Assembly (NCBI GenBank): GCA_009380005.1 | Contig: WHSQ01000010.1 | Coordinates: forward strand, 1 to 60,581 | Origin: Actinomycetota bacterium | GTDB lineage: Bacteria > Actinomycetota > CADDZG01 > WHSQ01 | DNA: 60,581 nt | Direction of reading: 5' to 3' | Part shown: piece by piece, positions 17,754 through 26,408 of the stretch | Position numbering within the stretch: position 1 is the first letter of the stretch | Layout of the letters: each line of letters opens with the position of its first letter | Program-made: the position numbers and the translations under genes | Notes under the pieces: model-generated | What the model was told of the DNA's origin: nothing | Seen by the model: only the letters and a program-made list of their open reading frames with translations | Databases searched by the model: none

Positions 17754-17868
17754 GAAGTGTAGTTTCTCCCTCTCCGGCGATTGTTTCCATAGCCGATCGG
17801 CGCAACCAGGGACATCTGGGATATCGGCACCCGGAAGCCTCACCCTGAGCTCGGTCTTGCTCCTCCTG

Positions 17869-17893
17869 GTTTCGTCCGGTTCTCACCGGGTAC
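17869..17893 (+). promoter_or_regulatory. SigF/SigB-like promoter of the KGG stress gene
   Basis: GTTT at 17869-17872, a 15-base spacer, then GGGTAC at 17888-17893. This fits the general-stress consensus GTTT-N15-GGGTA described for mycobacterial SigF and Bacillus SigB. The KGG gene starts 48 bases further on. A short hairpin GGGAG-GT-CTCCC (17926-17937) covers its ribosome site. Both are read by eye only. Confidence 0.6.
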
Positions 17894-17941
17894 AACCGAA
17901 CCGGGCAAAGCGACCAGCTAACTACGGGAGGTCTCCCAATT

Positions 17942-18208
17942 ATGAGCGATCAGATCCCACAAGCGTCACCGACGACCGGCTCCGGCGAAGAGCCCCTCGG
18001 CGCAGCGAGCGTGCACTCCCAGGACTCCGGCAAGATGAGCCGGGCCGAGGCGGGCCGCAAGGGCGGCCAGACCACGAAGCAGCGCTACGGTGACGAGCAC
18101 TTCGGGCGCATCGGGAAGATCGGTGGCAAGAAGGGCGGAGAGACCACGAAGCAGCGCTACGGCTCCGAGTTCTATCGGGAGATCGGTCGCATCGGCGGCT
18201 CGAAGTAA
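17942..18208 (+). CDS. KGG-repeat stress protein (GsiB/Em-like)
   Basis: An 88-residue hydrophilic protein. Residues 1-31 are low-complexity. Then two copies of a repeat begin MSRAEAGRKGGQTTKQRYG and IGGKKGGETTKQRYG, each followed by an FGRIG/FYREIG segment. This KGG motif occurs in Bacillus general stress protein GsiB and plant Em-type LEA proteins, where it is linked to desiccation or general stress. The protein is almost certainly disordered. A SigF-like promoter before it and a strong terminator after it (18231-18256) make it a monocistronic stress gene set into the pcnA-DUF6049 interval. Confidence 0.88.
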   Translation: MSDQIPQASPTTGSGEEPLGAASVHSQDSGKMSRAEAGRKGGQTTKQRYGDEHFGRIGKIGGKKGGETTKQRYGSEFYREIGRIGGSK

Positions 18209-18230
18209 CAACTTCATCAGGCTGAGATAG

Positions 18231-18256
18231 GAGCTCCCCCGGCACCGGGGGAGCTC
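18231..18256 (+). terminator. Rho-independent terminator of the KGG gene
   Basis: Perfect 10-bp stem GAGCTCCCCC / GGGGGAGCTC (18231-18240 and 18247-18256) with a 6-base loop, followed by the pyrimidine run TCTCTAT. It lies 22 bases after the KGG stop. It ends 16 bases before the DUF6049 start, so it isolates the stress gene from the murJ cluster. Confidence 0.8.
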
Positions 18257-18272
18257 TCTCTATGCTGGGGGC

Positions 18273-20399
18273 ATGTCGGCACGCTTCGTAACGGGCCTCG
18301 CAGCTTCACTGCTGATCGCCTCCCTCACCCCCGCCACCGCCCAGACCACCGCGGAAGCCCTCGACGTACGCATGGATCTGGTCGGCCAGCGGCCATGGCA
18401 CCGGCCCAGCTCGGAGCTCGATATGGATCTCCAGCTGAGAAACGTGGGCACCGAGCCTCTCGATGGTTACAACGTCCGGGTGGAGGTTCACTCACGGGTG
18501 AACTCTCGCACCGCGCTCCACGCCAGTTTCGATGGCGAGGCGGGTTTCCAGACGAGCTCCTACACCATCGCCGAACCCGACATCACCCTCGGCGCCGGCA
18601 CCACGCATGTGCTCTCGGTGGACGACCCCGCGCGCACCCTGAGCTCGCTCGCCGCCGGCCCCGATGACGGAGGCGTATATCCCCTGACCCTCAGCCTCTA
18701 CGACGCAGACGGCGCCGGCCCCCTGGACACCCTGACGACGCCGCTGATCCTCTATCCCGAACGTCCCGAGAACCCCCTGAACCTGGCTCTCGTCGTGCCG
18801 CTGAGCGACATCCCCGCGCGCGGTCCGGACGGTGTCTTCCGTCAGGAAGATGGCGGAGACGTGCGACTCGACGAGGCCATCGGCCAGAGCGGGTGGTTGA
18901 CGGGCCTGTTGGGGAGCCTCGAGAGCGAGGTCGAGAAGGGCCTCCACGTCGGGTTGGCGCCGTCCCCGCGATTGGTCGAGGAGCTGATGGACATGGCCGA
19001 CGGCTACCGGCGAGGTGGCCCCAACGACGAGAAGAAGGTGGGCGCGGACGATTCGGCGGCCCGGGGGGCCGTGACTGCCCTCGAGCGGTTGCGGGAGCTC
19101 GGCGAGTCCTCGAGCGTGCAGGTGCTCCTGACGCCGTATGCGAACCCCGATCTACCTTCGCTGGCCAACCTCCCCGAACGAGACTGGTTTCCCGAACAGA
19201 TCAAGGCGGGCGAGGACGTCCTCGACGCAGCCGGACTCTCGCCGGGCCGGGATTGGATCTTCAGTCCCGGTAGCAGGCTGGACGCGCCCACGCTCGAGCA
19301 GCTCGCCTTCGCCCACGCGGGTAACTACACGTTCTTCGGGCACAGCTCGCTACAGCCCGAGTTGGATCCAACGACTCTTGCTTGTCCCGAACCATCCCCC
19401 ACCCTCGCCTGTCCCATCACCGTCGAAGTTCCGGACGCGGTGGTCACGGGATACGCCAGTGACGCTGCCCTCCAGGCGAGGTTGCTCGACATCGCCCGCG
19501 ATCCCAGCGTCGAAGCCGTACAACGGTTCTACGCGGAGTTGGCGATGATCCACACCGAGCTTCCCGGGACCCAGAGGGTGGTCCAGGCGAGCTTGCCGTC
19601 GTGGCAGCCCGAGCGTAGCTCGTCGAGCGCGCTGTTCGACGCGCTGTTCGACGCGCTCCGGCGCGCTCCGTGGTTGAGCACTATCACTCCCGCCGAGGGC
19701 CTTGGATTGGATCTGCCCGTCATCGAACGGACCATCGTGCCCGAGCTACCGATAAGCCCTTCGGCCCCCGACGCCTCCTTCTACGAGTCGATCGCCGACG
19801 CGAACGACGCCGTCGACATCTTCGCCGGGATCCAGCCGCCGGAGAGTCTCGTCGAACAACTCAACCGCAACCTGCTGGTTGCACAGAGTCGTTCGTGGTG
19901 GACGGACGAAGAACTACTGGCACGCGGCATGAGGTACGCCGAGCGCACCCGCGACATCGCAGCTACCGAGCTGGACAAAGTCTTCGTACGAGCACCGGGG
20001 GAGATCACACTGACGTCCGAGGAAGGAGTCATAACGCTGTCCCTCGTGAACGAAGCGGACTACCCCGTGACGGTTCGGGTAGTTCCCCAGTCCGACGACG
20101 TTACCTTCGATCCATCCTCCATCGAGGATAGGTTCGAAGCCAACGCTTCATCCCAGTTCCGCGTGAGCGTACGTTCTCAGTCCAGCGGGATCTTCCCGGT
20201 CCGCGTTGGATTGGAGACAGCGAACGGTGCCGAGATCCGTAGCCCTCTCTTGATCACGGTCAGGTCGACGACGTTCAACGACGTCGCCGTCGCGATCACC
20301 CTGGGAGCGTTGGCCTTCTTGATCCTGTTCTACGCGTTACGAGGCATCCGCAAGCGCCGCAGGTCGGCAAGACCGAACCCCGAAGCCGCTGCGCCTTGA
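18273..20399 (+). CDS. DUF6049 family membrane-anchored extracytoplasmic protein
   Basis: 708 residues, the counterpart by position and shape of M. tuberculosis Rv3909. A signal peptide (residues 1-23, ending ATAQ) leads to a large exported region. It begins with a beta-rich domain, then the conserved NLALVVPLSDIPARGPDG and GRDWIFSPGS segments. One TM helix lies near the C-terminus (about residues 668-690), before a short basic cytoplasmic tail. Its stop overlaps the murJ TTG start (TTGA), so the two are translationally coupled. A role in lipid II flipping or envelope assembly is inferred from this coupling only; the biochemical function is unknown. Confidence 0.8.
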   Translation: MSARFVTGLAASLLIASLTPATAQTTAEALDVRMDLVGQRPWHRPSSELDMDLQLRNVGTEPLDGYNVRVEVHSRVNSRTALHASFDGEAGFQTSSYTIAEPDITLGAGTTHVLSVDDPARTLSSLAAGPDDGGVYPLTLSLYDADGAGPLDTLTTPLILYPERPENPLNLALVVPLSDIPARGPDGVFRQEDGGDVRLDEAIGQSGWLTGLLGSLESEVEKGLHVGLAPSPRLVEELMDMADGYRRGGPNDEKKVGADDSAARGAVTALERLRELGESSSVQVLLTPYANPDLPSLANLPERDWFPEQIKAGEDVLDAAGLSPGRDWIFSPGSRLDAPTLEQLAFAHAGNYTFFGHSSLQPELDPTTLACPEPSPTLACPITVEVPDAVVTGYASDAALQARLLDIARDPSVEAVQRFYAELAMIHTELPGTQRVVQASLPSWQPERSSSSALFDALFDALRRAPWLSTITPAEGLGLDLPVIERTIVPELPISPSAPDASFYESIADANDAVDIFAGIQPPESLVEQLNRNLLVAQSRSWWTDEELLARGMRYAERTRDIAATELDKVFVRAPGEITLTSEEGVITLSLVNEADYPVTVRVVPQSDDVTFDPSSIEDRFEANASSQFRVSVRSQSSGIFPVRVGLETANGAEIRSPLLITVRSTTFNDVAVAITLGALAFLILFYALRGIRKRRRSARPNPEAAAP

Positions 20400-22015
20400 C
20401 GTCTCTGGCGCGCGCGACCGCGCTCATGTCCCTGGGAACCGTGTTGTCACGGATCACGGGGCTCCTCCGACTTGCCGCCATAGCGGCCGCGCTCGGGGTC
20501 GTCGAATCCGGGCGCCTGACCGACACGTACAACCTCGCGAACACCGCTCCCAACATCATCTACGAACTGATCCTCGGGGGAGTCCTCACGTCTGTGTTCG
20601 TCCCCGTTTTCGTCGAGCTCCTGCAGAAGGAGGGCCGCGAGCGAGCGTGGCGCGTTGCCAGCGCCATGATCAACCTGACGCTCATCGTCCTCACGGCGAT
20701 CACCGTGATCGGCATCCTGGCCGCGCCTTGGATCGCTCGTCTTTACGCGGCCAGGTTGGACGGCCCGGAGGCGCAACTGCAGCAGGAAGCGTTGACGTTC
20801 CTGCTGAGGCTCTTCCTTCCTCAGATCGTCTTCTACGGCTTGACGGCGGCCACCGCGGGGCTGCTGAACGCACACAAGCGTTTCGGCGCGCCCATGTACA
20901 CGCCGATACTCAACAACCTTGCCGTCATCACCATCTTCCTCGTCTTCCATCAGGTCTACGGGCACATCGGTGGGCTGGATGACGTCAGCACCACACAACT
21001 ATTGGTGATGGGCTTGGGCACGAGCGCGGGTGTCGCGCTCATGGCGATCGCGCAACTGCCCTTCCTACGCGGTCTCGGCCGATACGAACCGACGTTATCC
21101 ATCCGGCACCCCTCGATCCGCAAGCTTGCCCGGCTCTCCGTTTTCGTCGTCGGGTACGTGATCGCCAATCAGATCGGCTACCTGATCGTTCAGTTCCTGG
21201 CGAACCGCCAGCTCGGTGGTTACAGCGCTTACGTCTACGCGTTCACCTTCTTCATGCTGCCGCATGGTTTGTTCGCCGTGTCGGTGATCACCGCCCTATT
21301 GCCGGGCATGAGCCAGCACGCGGTCAACGGCCGATGGGATGAGTTCCGCGGGCTCTTGTCGACGGGTGTCCGGGCGACCTTCCTCTTGGTTCTTCCGGCG
21401 GCCGTGGGCTACCTCGTGCTGGGAGAACCCATCGTGCGTCTCATGCTCGAGCACGGAGTGATGAGCGGAGCGTCTACCGAACTGGTTGCCGACGTGCTCC
21501 GATTCTTCGTCCTCGGCCTCGTCCCATTCTCGATCTTCCAGTTGTTCCTACGCGCTTTCTACGCGCTGCAGGACACCAAGACTCCGTTCCTCATCAACTG
21601 TGGCGCGGTCGTCTTGAACACGGTTGTCAACGTGATGTTGTTCCAAGTGCTGCAGGTCGAGGGTCTGGCCGCCGGTCATGCGCTCGCGTACGTGTTCGGA
21701 GTCGCCCTCCAGGCCCGCTTCCTGGCGAGCAGGATCGGAGGCTTGGACGGCCGCCGCATCGCGGCGGCCGGGGGCCGCATCGGACTCGCTGCGGCCGCGA
21801 TGGGGGTGGTGGTCTGGGCTTCATCTCGCGTCCTCGAACCCGTGCTGGATACGCAGGCCATCGCCGGGCAGATCCTCGCCGTCGGGATTCCCGTCTTCCT
21901 CGGGGTCGGCGCATATCTCGTCTTTTGCTTGCTTTTCAAGGTCGAGGAACTCGAGCACGTGAAGGGGCTGGTCCGCCGCCGACTACCCACGAAATCTCAG
22001 GGTCCGGAGGTGTAA
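20396..22015 (+). CDS. murJ: Lipid II flippase MurJ (MviN)
   Basis: Moves lipid II across the membrane for peptidoglycan synthesis. The 539-residue protein has 14 predicted helices and the MOP-superfamily patterns of MurJ: SLGTVLSRITGLLRLAAIAAALG at the start, NTAPNIIYELILGGVLTSVFVPVF, and ALQDTKTPFLIN. The TTG start at 20396 overlaps the DUF6049 stop. In M. tuberculosis MviN (Rv3910) continues into a cytoplasmic pseudokinase and an extracellular domain. Here the protein ends right after the flippase, with a basic tail. The kinase is a separate gene two positions downstream. Confidence 0.95.
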   Translation: MTSLARATALMSLGTVLSRITGLLRLAAIAAALGVVESGRLTDTYNLANTAPNIIYELILGGVLTSVFVPVFVELLQKEGRERAWRVASAMINLTLIVLTAITVIGILAAPWIARLYAARLDGPEAQLQQEALTFLLRLFLPQIVFYGLTAATAGLLNAHKRFGAPMYTPILNNLAVITIFLVFHQVYGHIGGLDDVSTTQLLVMGLGTSAGVALMAIAQLPFLRGLGRYEPTLSIRHPSIRKLARLSVFVVGYVIANQIGYLIVQFLANRQLGGYSAYVYAFTFFMLPHGLFAVSVITALLPGMSQHAVNGRWDEFRGLLSTGVRATFLLVLPAAVGYLVLGEPIVRLMLEHGVMSGASTELVADVLRFFVLGLVPFSIFQLFLRAFYALQDTKTPFLINCGAVVLNTVVNVMLFQVLQVEGLAAGHALAYVFGVALQARFLASRIGGLDGRRIAAAGGRIGLAAAAMGVVVWASSRVLEPVLDTQAIAGQILAVGIPVFLGVGAYLVFCLLFKVEELEHVKGLVRRRLPTKSQGPEV

Positions 22016-22031
22016 GGACGATAATGGCGGC

Positions 22032-22457
22032 ATGCATGCTCTCGTGAGGGATGAACGTGGGGTCATAGCGGGCTGGTTCGTCAGGGTCATATTGGGTTTG
22101 GCCATCGCAGGGGTGATCCTGTTCGACGCTGCCGCCCTGGTCGTCAACTATTTCGGTCTCGACTCCGCGGCCGACGAGATGGCAGTGGCGCTCTCAACAG
22201 AGGTCGACAGCCTTCCGAGTCGAGCCAACTTCAAGTGCGACGTGAAGAACGCCTCGGCTGCTGCTCCGAGGTTCTGTCAAGAGGCCCACAACCTGGCGAA
22301 CGAGAACAACGCCACCCTCTTGGAAGCTTCGCTCGATCAAGAATCAGTCGTCACCGTCCGGCTGCGACGGACCGCCGACACGGTAGTGGTCGAGCGTTTG
22401 GGCTTCCTGAAGCGATACGGGGTGGCGCGGGCTCAAGGCCGCTCCGGCACCAGCTAA
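22032..22457 (+). CDS. Small single-helix membrane protein, TadE-like N-terminus
   Basis: 141 residues, family not recognised with confidence. The start MHALVRDERGVIAGWFVRVILGLA resembles the DERG-plus-hydrophobic leader of TadE/TadG-type pseudopilins. One helix (about residues 12-37) is followed by an extracytoplasmic part with two Cys (NFKCDV, RFCQEA) that could form a disulphide. A beta-rich end with a TVRLRRTADTVVVERL stretch closes it. It lies 16 bases after murJ and 3 bases before the kinase, so it is surely co-transcribed with both. Position suggests a partner of MurJ or the kinase; this is inference only. Confidence 0.6.
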   Translation: MHALVRDERGVIAGWFVRVILGLAIAGVILFDAAALVVNYFGLDSAADEMAVALSTEVDSLPSRANFKCDVKNASAAAPRFCQEAHNLANENNATLLEASLDQESVVTVRLRRTADTVVVERLGFLKRYGVARAQGRSGTS

Positions 22458-22460
22458 TCC

Positions 22461-23957
22461 GTGGCTCGGGAACCCGTCGTCATCTCGGAGCGCTACGCGC
22501 TCGAAGAGGAGATCGCTCGCGGCGGCATGGCCGTCGTATGGCGAGCCAGGGACGAGGTCTTGGCTCGGACGGTGGCGGTGAAACTCCTCCACCCACATCT
22601 GGCGTCGGACGAGGGTTTCCTCGAACGATTCCGGACTGAGGCTCTAGCCGCGGCCCGATTGACTCATCCGAACGTGGTCGCGACGTACGACACGGGAAGC
22701 GACACGACGACGGACGGCGTGGACCGACACTTCATCGTGATGGAGTACTGCGGAGGCGGCACTTTGCGATCCCGACTGGATGCCGACGGTCCGATGGACG
22801 CCGCTCGCGCGTTGGGCATGGGGGCCGCCGTCGCTTCGGCCCTCTCCTACGCACACGCGAACGAGATCATCCACCGCGACATCAAACCGGCGAACATCTT
22901 GCTGACCGAGGACGGTGCGCTGAAGGTCGGAGACTTCGGGATCGCGAAAGCGGCGACGATCACGGGCGATGTAACGACAACGGGAAAGATCCTGGGTACG
23001 GTCGCCTACCTCGCTCCCGAACAAGCCGCCGGCATCGAACCCGACTCACGATCGGATCTCTACTCCCTGGGCTGCGTGCTCTACGAGCTGCTGACCGGTC
23101 GACCGCCCTTCGTGGAAGAGACCCAGTTGACCGTGGCGATGAAGCACCTGCGGGAGCCCGTTCTGCCCCTTCGAAGCATCCGAGCGAACATCCCTCGTAC
23201 GGCCGAGCACGCGGTGATGAAGGCACTCGAGAAGGACCCCGACGACCGCTACTCCTCGGCCGACGAGATGCGAGCAGCCCTCGAATCGGCGCGCGGCGGT
23301 ACCGGCCGAACCGCCGTCCTGAGGGCAGCCCCCCGACGCTCGAGTGAGCGTGGGCGGCCCGCGCGGTCGCGACGGCCGTCCAGCGAACCCTCTTTCTCGC
23401 TGTGGCCCGTCGTCCTCCTGATCGCGGCGGGGGTGGCCCTGGCCATCCTCGTCCCCCGCCTGATGGAGCAGACCGGCCGAGACGACGCGCCCGGAGGCGA
23501 TGGCGGCCCTCCGACTGCATCGGCCGTCGAGATACGCGGCGTCGAGGACTTCGATCCCCCGCCCGGGGATGGCGAAGAGCACGCGGACGAGACGGATCTG
23601 GTGCACGACGAGGACGAGTCCACGTTCTGGAGGACCGAGAACTACAGCACGTCCCTGGAAGCCCAAGGCAAACCGGGGGTGGGTCTCGTCGTGGATCTGG
23701 GGGAGGTGGTGGAGGTCGAAGAGATCGAGATCGTCACCTCGACGCCCGGCCTCACCTACGAACTGCGCGCAGCGACCGAGATGGGGGAGGCCGCCGAGGA
23801 TTTCGATCAGGTCGAAGCGGTACAAGCGGCCGACGCCTCCGAGCGGGTGGACGCGGACCGGACCCCGGGCCGCTACTGGCTGTTGTGGATCACGGAGCTG
23901 CCGGGAGGCGGCGGTGGTTCGGCGGGGGTATCCGAGGTTCGCTTCTTTGCGTCCTGA
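22461..23957 (+). CDS. Transmembrane Ser/Thr protein kinase with extracellular discoidin-like domain
   Basis: 498 residues from GTG 22461. The kinase domain (about 10-280) keeps the full catalytic set: Gly-rich RGGMAVV, VAVK (Lys41), helix-C Glu60, HRDIKPAN (Asp140) and DFG (Asp158), plus GTVAYLAPEQ. A basic juxtamembrane stretch, one TM helix (about 312-333) and an acidic linker follow. A beta-sandwich-like extracellular region then runs from about 355 to the end (STFWRTENYS, GVGLVVDLGEVVEVEEIEIV, GRYWLLWITELP). The order matches the C-terminal half of mycobacterial MviN, where the kinase is catalytically dead and fused to MurJ. Here it is free-standing and looks active. It overlaps the sigM start. 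Confidence 0.92.
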   Translation: MAREPVVISERYALEEEIARGGMAVVWRARDEVLARTVAVKLLHPHLASDEGFLERFRTEALAAARLTHPNVVATYDTGSDTTTDGVDRHFIVMEYCGGGTLRSRLDADGPMDAARALGMGAAVASALSYAHANEIIHRDIKPANILLTEDGALKVGDFGIAKAATITGDVTTTGKILGTVAYLAPEQAAGIEPDSRSDLYSLGCVLYELLTGRPPFVEETQLTVAMKHLREPVLPLRSIRANIPRTAEHAVMKALEKDPDDRYSSADEMRAALESARGGTGRTAVLRAAPRRSSERGRPARSRRPSSEPSFSLWPVVLLIAAGVALAILVPRLMEQTGRDDAPGGDGGPPTASAVEIRGVEDFDPPPGDGEEHADETDLVHDEDESTFWRTENYSTSLEAQGKPGVGLVVDLGEVVEVEEIEIVTSTPGLTYELRAATEMGEAAEDFDQVEAVQAADASERVDADRTPGRYWLLWITELPGGGGGSAGVSEVRFFAS

Positions 23958-24504
23958 GCGCGCCGACGAAGCGCTACTCGACGATTTCCTGCGCGGCGAT
24001 AGCGACGCCTTCGACGAGCTGGTGCGGCGGCACGAGGATGCCGTCTTCGCGGTAGCGCTGAGACTGATGGGCCAGCGAGCCGACGCGCTGGACGCCGTAC
24101 AAGAGACCTTCATCACCCTGTTCCGGCGGGCGCACTCGTACCGCGCCGAAGCTGCCTTCTCCACCTGGTTACACAGGATCACGATCAACACGTGCAAGGA
24201 CCTCATCCGGAAGCGACGGCGATTCACGCTCGACGCCGGCAACCAGCCCGAGCAAGCCGACCCCGGGGGCGACGTCGCCTCCCAGGTGGTGGCCCACGTC
24301 GACCTCGCCGCCGCTCTCGCCAAGTTGCCCGAGGAGCAGCGGATAGCGGTGGCTATGTTCGATCTCGGCGGCATCCCCTACGAGGAGATCGCTCGGGAAA
24401 CGTCGACGAATATCGGCACCGTCAAGTCCCGGATCAGCAGGGGGCGGCGAGCGCTGGCCGAAGCGATGGAACAAGCCGCCCCGTACCGAACGTCGAAGGG
24501 TTAG
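23947..24504 (+). CDS. sigM: ECF RNA polymerase sigma factor, SigM-like
   Basis: 185 residues. Region 2 reads DDFLRGDSDAFDELVRRHEDAVFAVALRLMGQRADALDAVQETFITLFR and region 4 reads LPEEQRIAVAMFDLGGIPYEEIARETSTNIGTVKSRISRGRRAL. The frame is open far upstream through the kinase gene, but the family begins at about ERADEALLDDFL. TTG 23947, nine bases after GAGG, is therefore the best start and overlaps the kinase stop by 11 bases. It is followed by its zinc anti-sigma gene and trxB, as with Rv3911-Rv3913. In that family SigM responds to envelope or disulphide conditions; that role is inferred here. Confidence 0.92.
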   Translation: MRPERADEALLDDFLRGDSDAFDELVRRHEDAVFAVALRLMGQRADALDAVQETFITLFRRAHSYRAEAAFSTWLHRITINTCKDLIRKRRRFTLDAGNQPEQADPGGDVASQVVAHVDLAAALAKLPEEQRIAVAMFDLGGIPYEEIARETSTNIGTVKSRISRGRRALAEAMEQAAPYRTSKG

Positions 24505-24506
24505 AG

Positions 24507-25403
24507 ATGGGAACCGAGATGGATCACGCGCGCTGTTCGGAGCTGCTGCCGCCATACGAGCGGGGCGAGCTCACGCCGGCGGAAGCCGGCGCCGTCCGCC
24601 GCCACCTCCAGGGTTGTGACGAGTGCTCGCGGGAACTGGTCGGTGTGAAGGCCCTCCGTGCCGCGGCCGTGGAACCGCTGACCGACACGGAGCGGGACCG
24701 CCTCCACGCGGCCATCGCCGCGGGCGTCGCCGACGAGCCGGCGCAGACCGTGATCGTCGCGCCCCGCCGGCCCCTGTGGGCCCGGCTGGGCCCGGCCCTG
24801 GCCGGCGTGGCAACGCTCGTTCTGATCGTCGTCGGCGTCTCCTTCCTCGGCATCGGGACCGGTCTCGACAGCGCGGACGACTCCGGCCGCTCGGCGGAGT
24901 CCGCCGGCGAGGGCTCCGAGGCTCCCGCGGCGGCTCCCGAAGGGGAGGCCGGGGGCGGCGACCCGACCGTCTCTGCGTTCTACGCGGGCGATATCGGCAC
25001 GGTGACGGTGAGCTCGCTGAGCCGCGACACGCGACGGCGAAGGTTCGAGGCCGTTTCGGACACGACATACACCGAAGCGGATCCGGAGGGAACCGAGAGC
25101 GATCGGTCGAAGCGCAACGGCCCCGATTCCGCCGATCATCTCGCGGCGCTAGAGGCACAGGCCGACCTCGCCACCGGCCGTCAGATCGCCGACTGCGCTC
25201 GGTCCGTGGAAAAGGCGGTTCCTTACGAAACCCTCCCGGTGTACGCCGCTACCGCCACGCTGAAGGGCGAGCGGGTGCTGCTGATCGGCTTCAACTGGAC
25301 CAAGAACGACGGCGAGAAGCTCGGGCAGTTCATGCTTTGGGCGTGGCCGATCGGCGACTGCAGGGTTCCGCTCTTCTACGGCTCGACCACTCCACCGAGG
25401 TAG
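24507..25403 (+). CDS. Membrane anti-sigma factor with zinc-finger domain
   Basis: Starts at ATG 24507, two bases after the sigM stop (a second ATG at 24519 is possible). It gives about 298 residues. The N-terminal ZAS domain has HARCSELLPPYERGELTPAEAGAVRRHLQGCDECSREL, with the Hx3Cx2C zinc motif. One TM helix (about 92-114) follows, then an acidic Ala/Gly-rich linker and an extracytoplasmic domain that contains two Cys (IADCARSVE, IGDCRVPLFYG). It should hold SigM at the membrane. The external domain has the size and location of a sensor, but no known ligand-binding family is apparent. Confidence 0.88.
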   Translation: MGTEMDHARCSELLPPYERGELTPAEAGAVRRHLQGCDECSRELVGVKALRAAAVEPLTDTERDRLHAAIAAGVADEPAQTVIVAPRRPLWARLGPALAGVATLVLIVVGVSFLGIGTGLDSADDSGRSAESAGEGSEAPAAAPEGEAGGGDPTVSAFYAGDIGTVTVSSLSRDTRRRRFEAVSDTTYTEADPEGTESDRSKRNGPDSADHLAALEAQADLATGRQIADCARSVEKAVPYETLPVYAATATLKGERVLLIGFNWTKNDGEKLGQFMLWAWPIGDCRVPLFYGSTTPPR

Positions 25404-25452
25404 GCGCCGGAATAAGTGCGACGGCGCGTCGTTTCGGTAGGGTGAGGACGCA

Positions 25453-26382
25453 ATGGATCAGGAAGTCCGCAACGTAACCATCATCGGTTCCGGCCCGGCC
25501 GGTCTCACGGCCGCGGTCTACGCGTCGCGTGGCGATCTCCAGCCCCTGGTCGTCGAGGGAGTGGAGGCCGGCGGCCAGCTGATGCTGACGACCGACGTCG
25601 AGAACTACCCTGGTTTCGTCGACGGGATCATGGGCCCCGAGCTCATGGAGCGGATGCGCAAGCAGGCCGCTCGCTTCGGCACCGATTACCTCACGGATAA
25701 CGTCCGCTCCGTCGATCTATCCACCCGCCCCTTCAAGGTCGCGACGGCCGGCGACACCATCGAAACCCGTTCCCTGATCATCGCCACCGGTGCGTCGGCC
25801 CGGATGTTGGGGGTGCCCGGTGAACGCGAGCTACTGGGTCACGGCGTCTCCACGTGCGCCACCTGCGACGGGTTCTTCTTCCGAGATCGGAAGCTACTGA
25901 TCGTCGGCGGAGGCGACTCGGCCATGGAGGAGGCGATCTTCCTCACCAAGTTCGCGTCGAGCGTCACCGTGATCCACCGACGCGACAAGCTGCGAGCCTC
26001 CAAGATCATGCAGGACCGCGCGAAAGAGAACCCGAAGATCACCTTCATCTGGGATTCGGTCGTGAGCGAGATCGTCGGCAACGGCAAGGTTGCAGGCGCA
26101 AGGTTACGCAACCTCAAGACCGGTGATGAGACGACGGTAGAAGCCGGCGGCATCTTCGTGGCTATCGGACACACGCCCAATACCGCTCTATTCGAGGACC
26201 AGGTCGAGTTGAACGGCGGCTACATCGTCACGCCCAGAGAGGACACTCAGACCACCGTGGCCGGCGTCTTCGCCGCGGGCGACGTGGTGGACCACCGCTA
26301 TCGTCAGGCGATCACGGCGGCGGGGATGGGTTGCATGGCAGCGATGGACGCCGAGCGCTTCCTCGAAGGCGCCGACCACTAG
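25453..26382 (+). CDS. trxB: Thioredoxin-disulfide reductase
   Basis: Flavoenzyme that passes electrons from NADPH to thioredoxin. The 309-residue product has an FAD site IIGSGPAGLTAAVYASR, the redox pair in CATCDGFFFRD, an NADPH site IVGGGDSAMEEAIFL, and the closing FAD motif GVFAAGDVVDHRYRQAITAAGMGC. Length is standard. It follows the anti-sigma gene by 49 bases, as in M. tuberculosis trxB2. The usual neighbour trxA is absent and an M23-type peptidase gene stands in its place. Confidence 0.97.
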   Translation: MDQEVRNVTIIGSGPAGLTAAVYASRGDLQPLVVEGVEAGGQLMLTTDVENYPGFVDGIMGPELMERMRKQAARFGTDYLTDNVRSVDLSTRPFKVATAGDTIETRSLIIATGASARMLGVPGERELLGHGVSTCATCDGFFFRDRKLLIVGGGDSAMEEAIFLTKFASSVTVIHRRDKLRASKIMQDRAKENPKITFIWDSVVSEIVGNGKVAGARLRNLKTGDETTVEAGGIFVAIGHTPNTALFEDQVELNGGYIVTPREDTQTTVAGVFAAGDVVDHRYRQAITAAGMGCMAAMDAERFLEGADH

Positions 26383-26408
26383 GCCTTTCACGCCGTAACC
26401 TCCCCCGG

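Noticed and set aside
16338-17762. Long plus-strand open frame opposite pilT and pcnA
   Set aside because: It is the antisense shadow of two clear genes in GC-rich DNA and matches no family.
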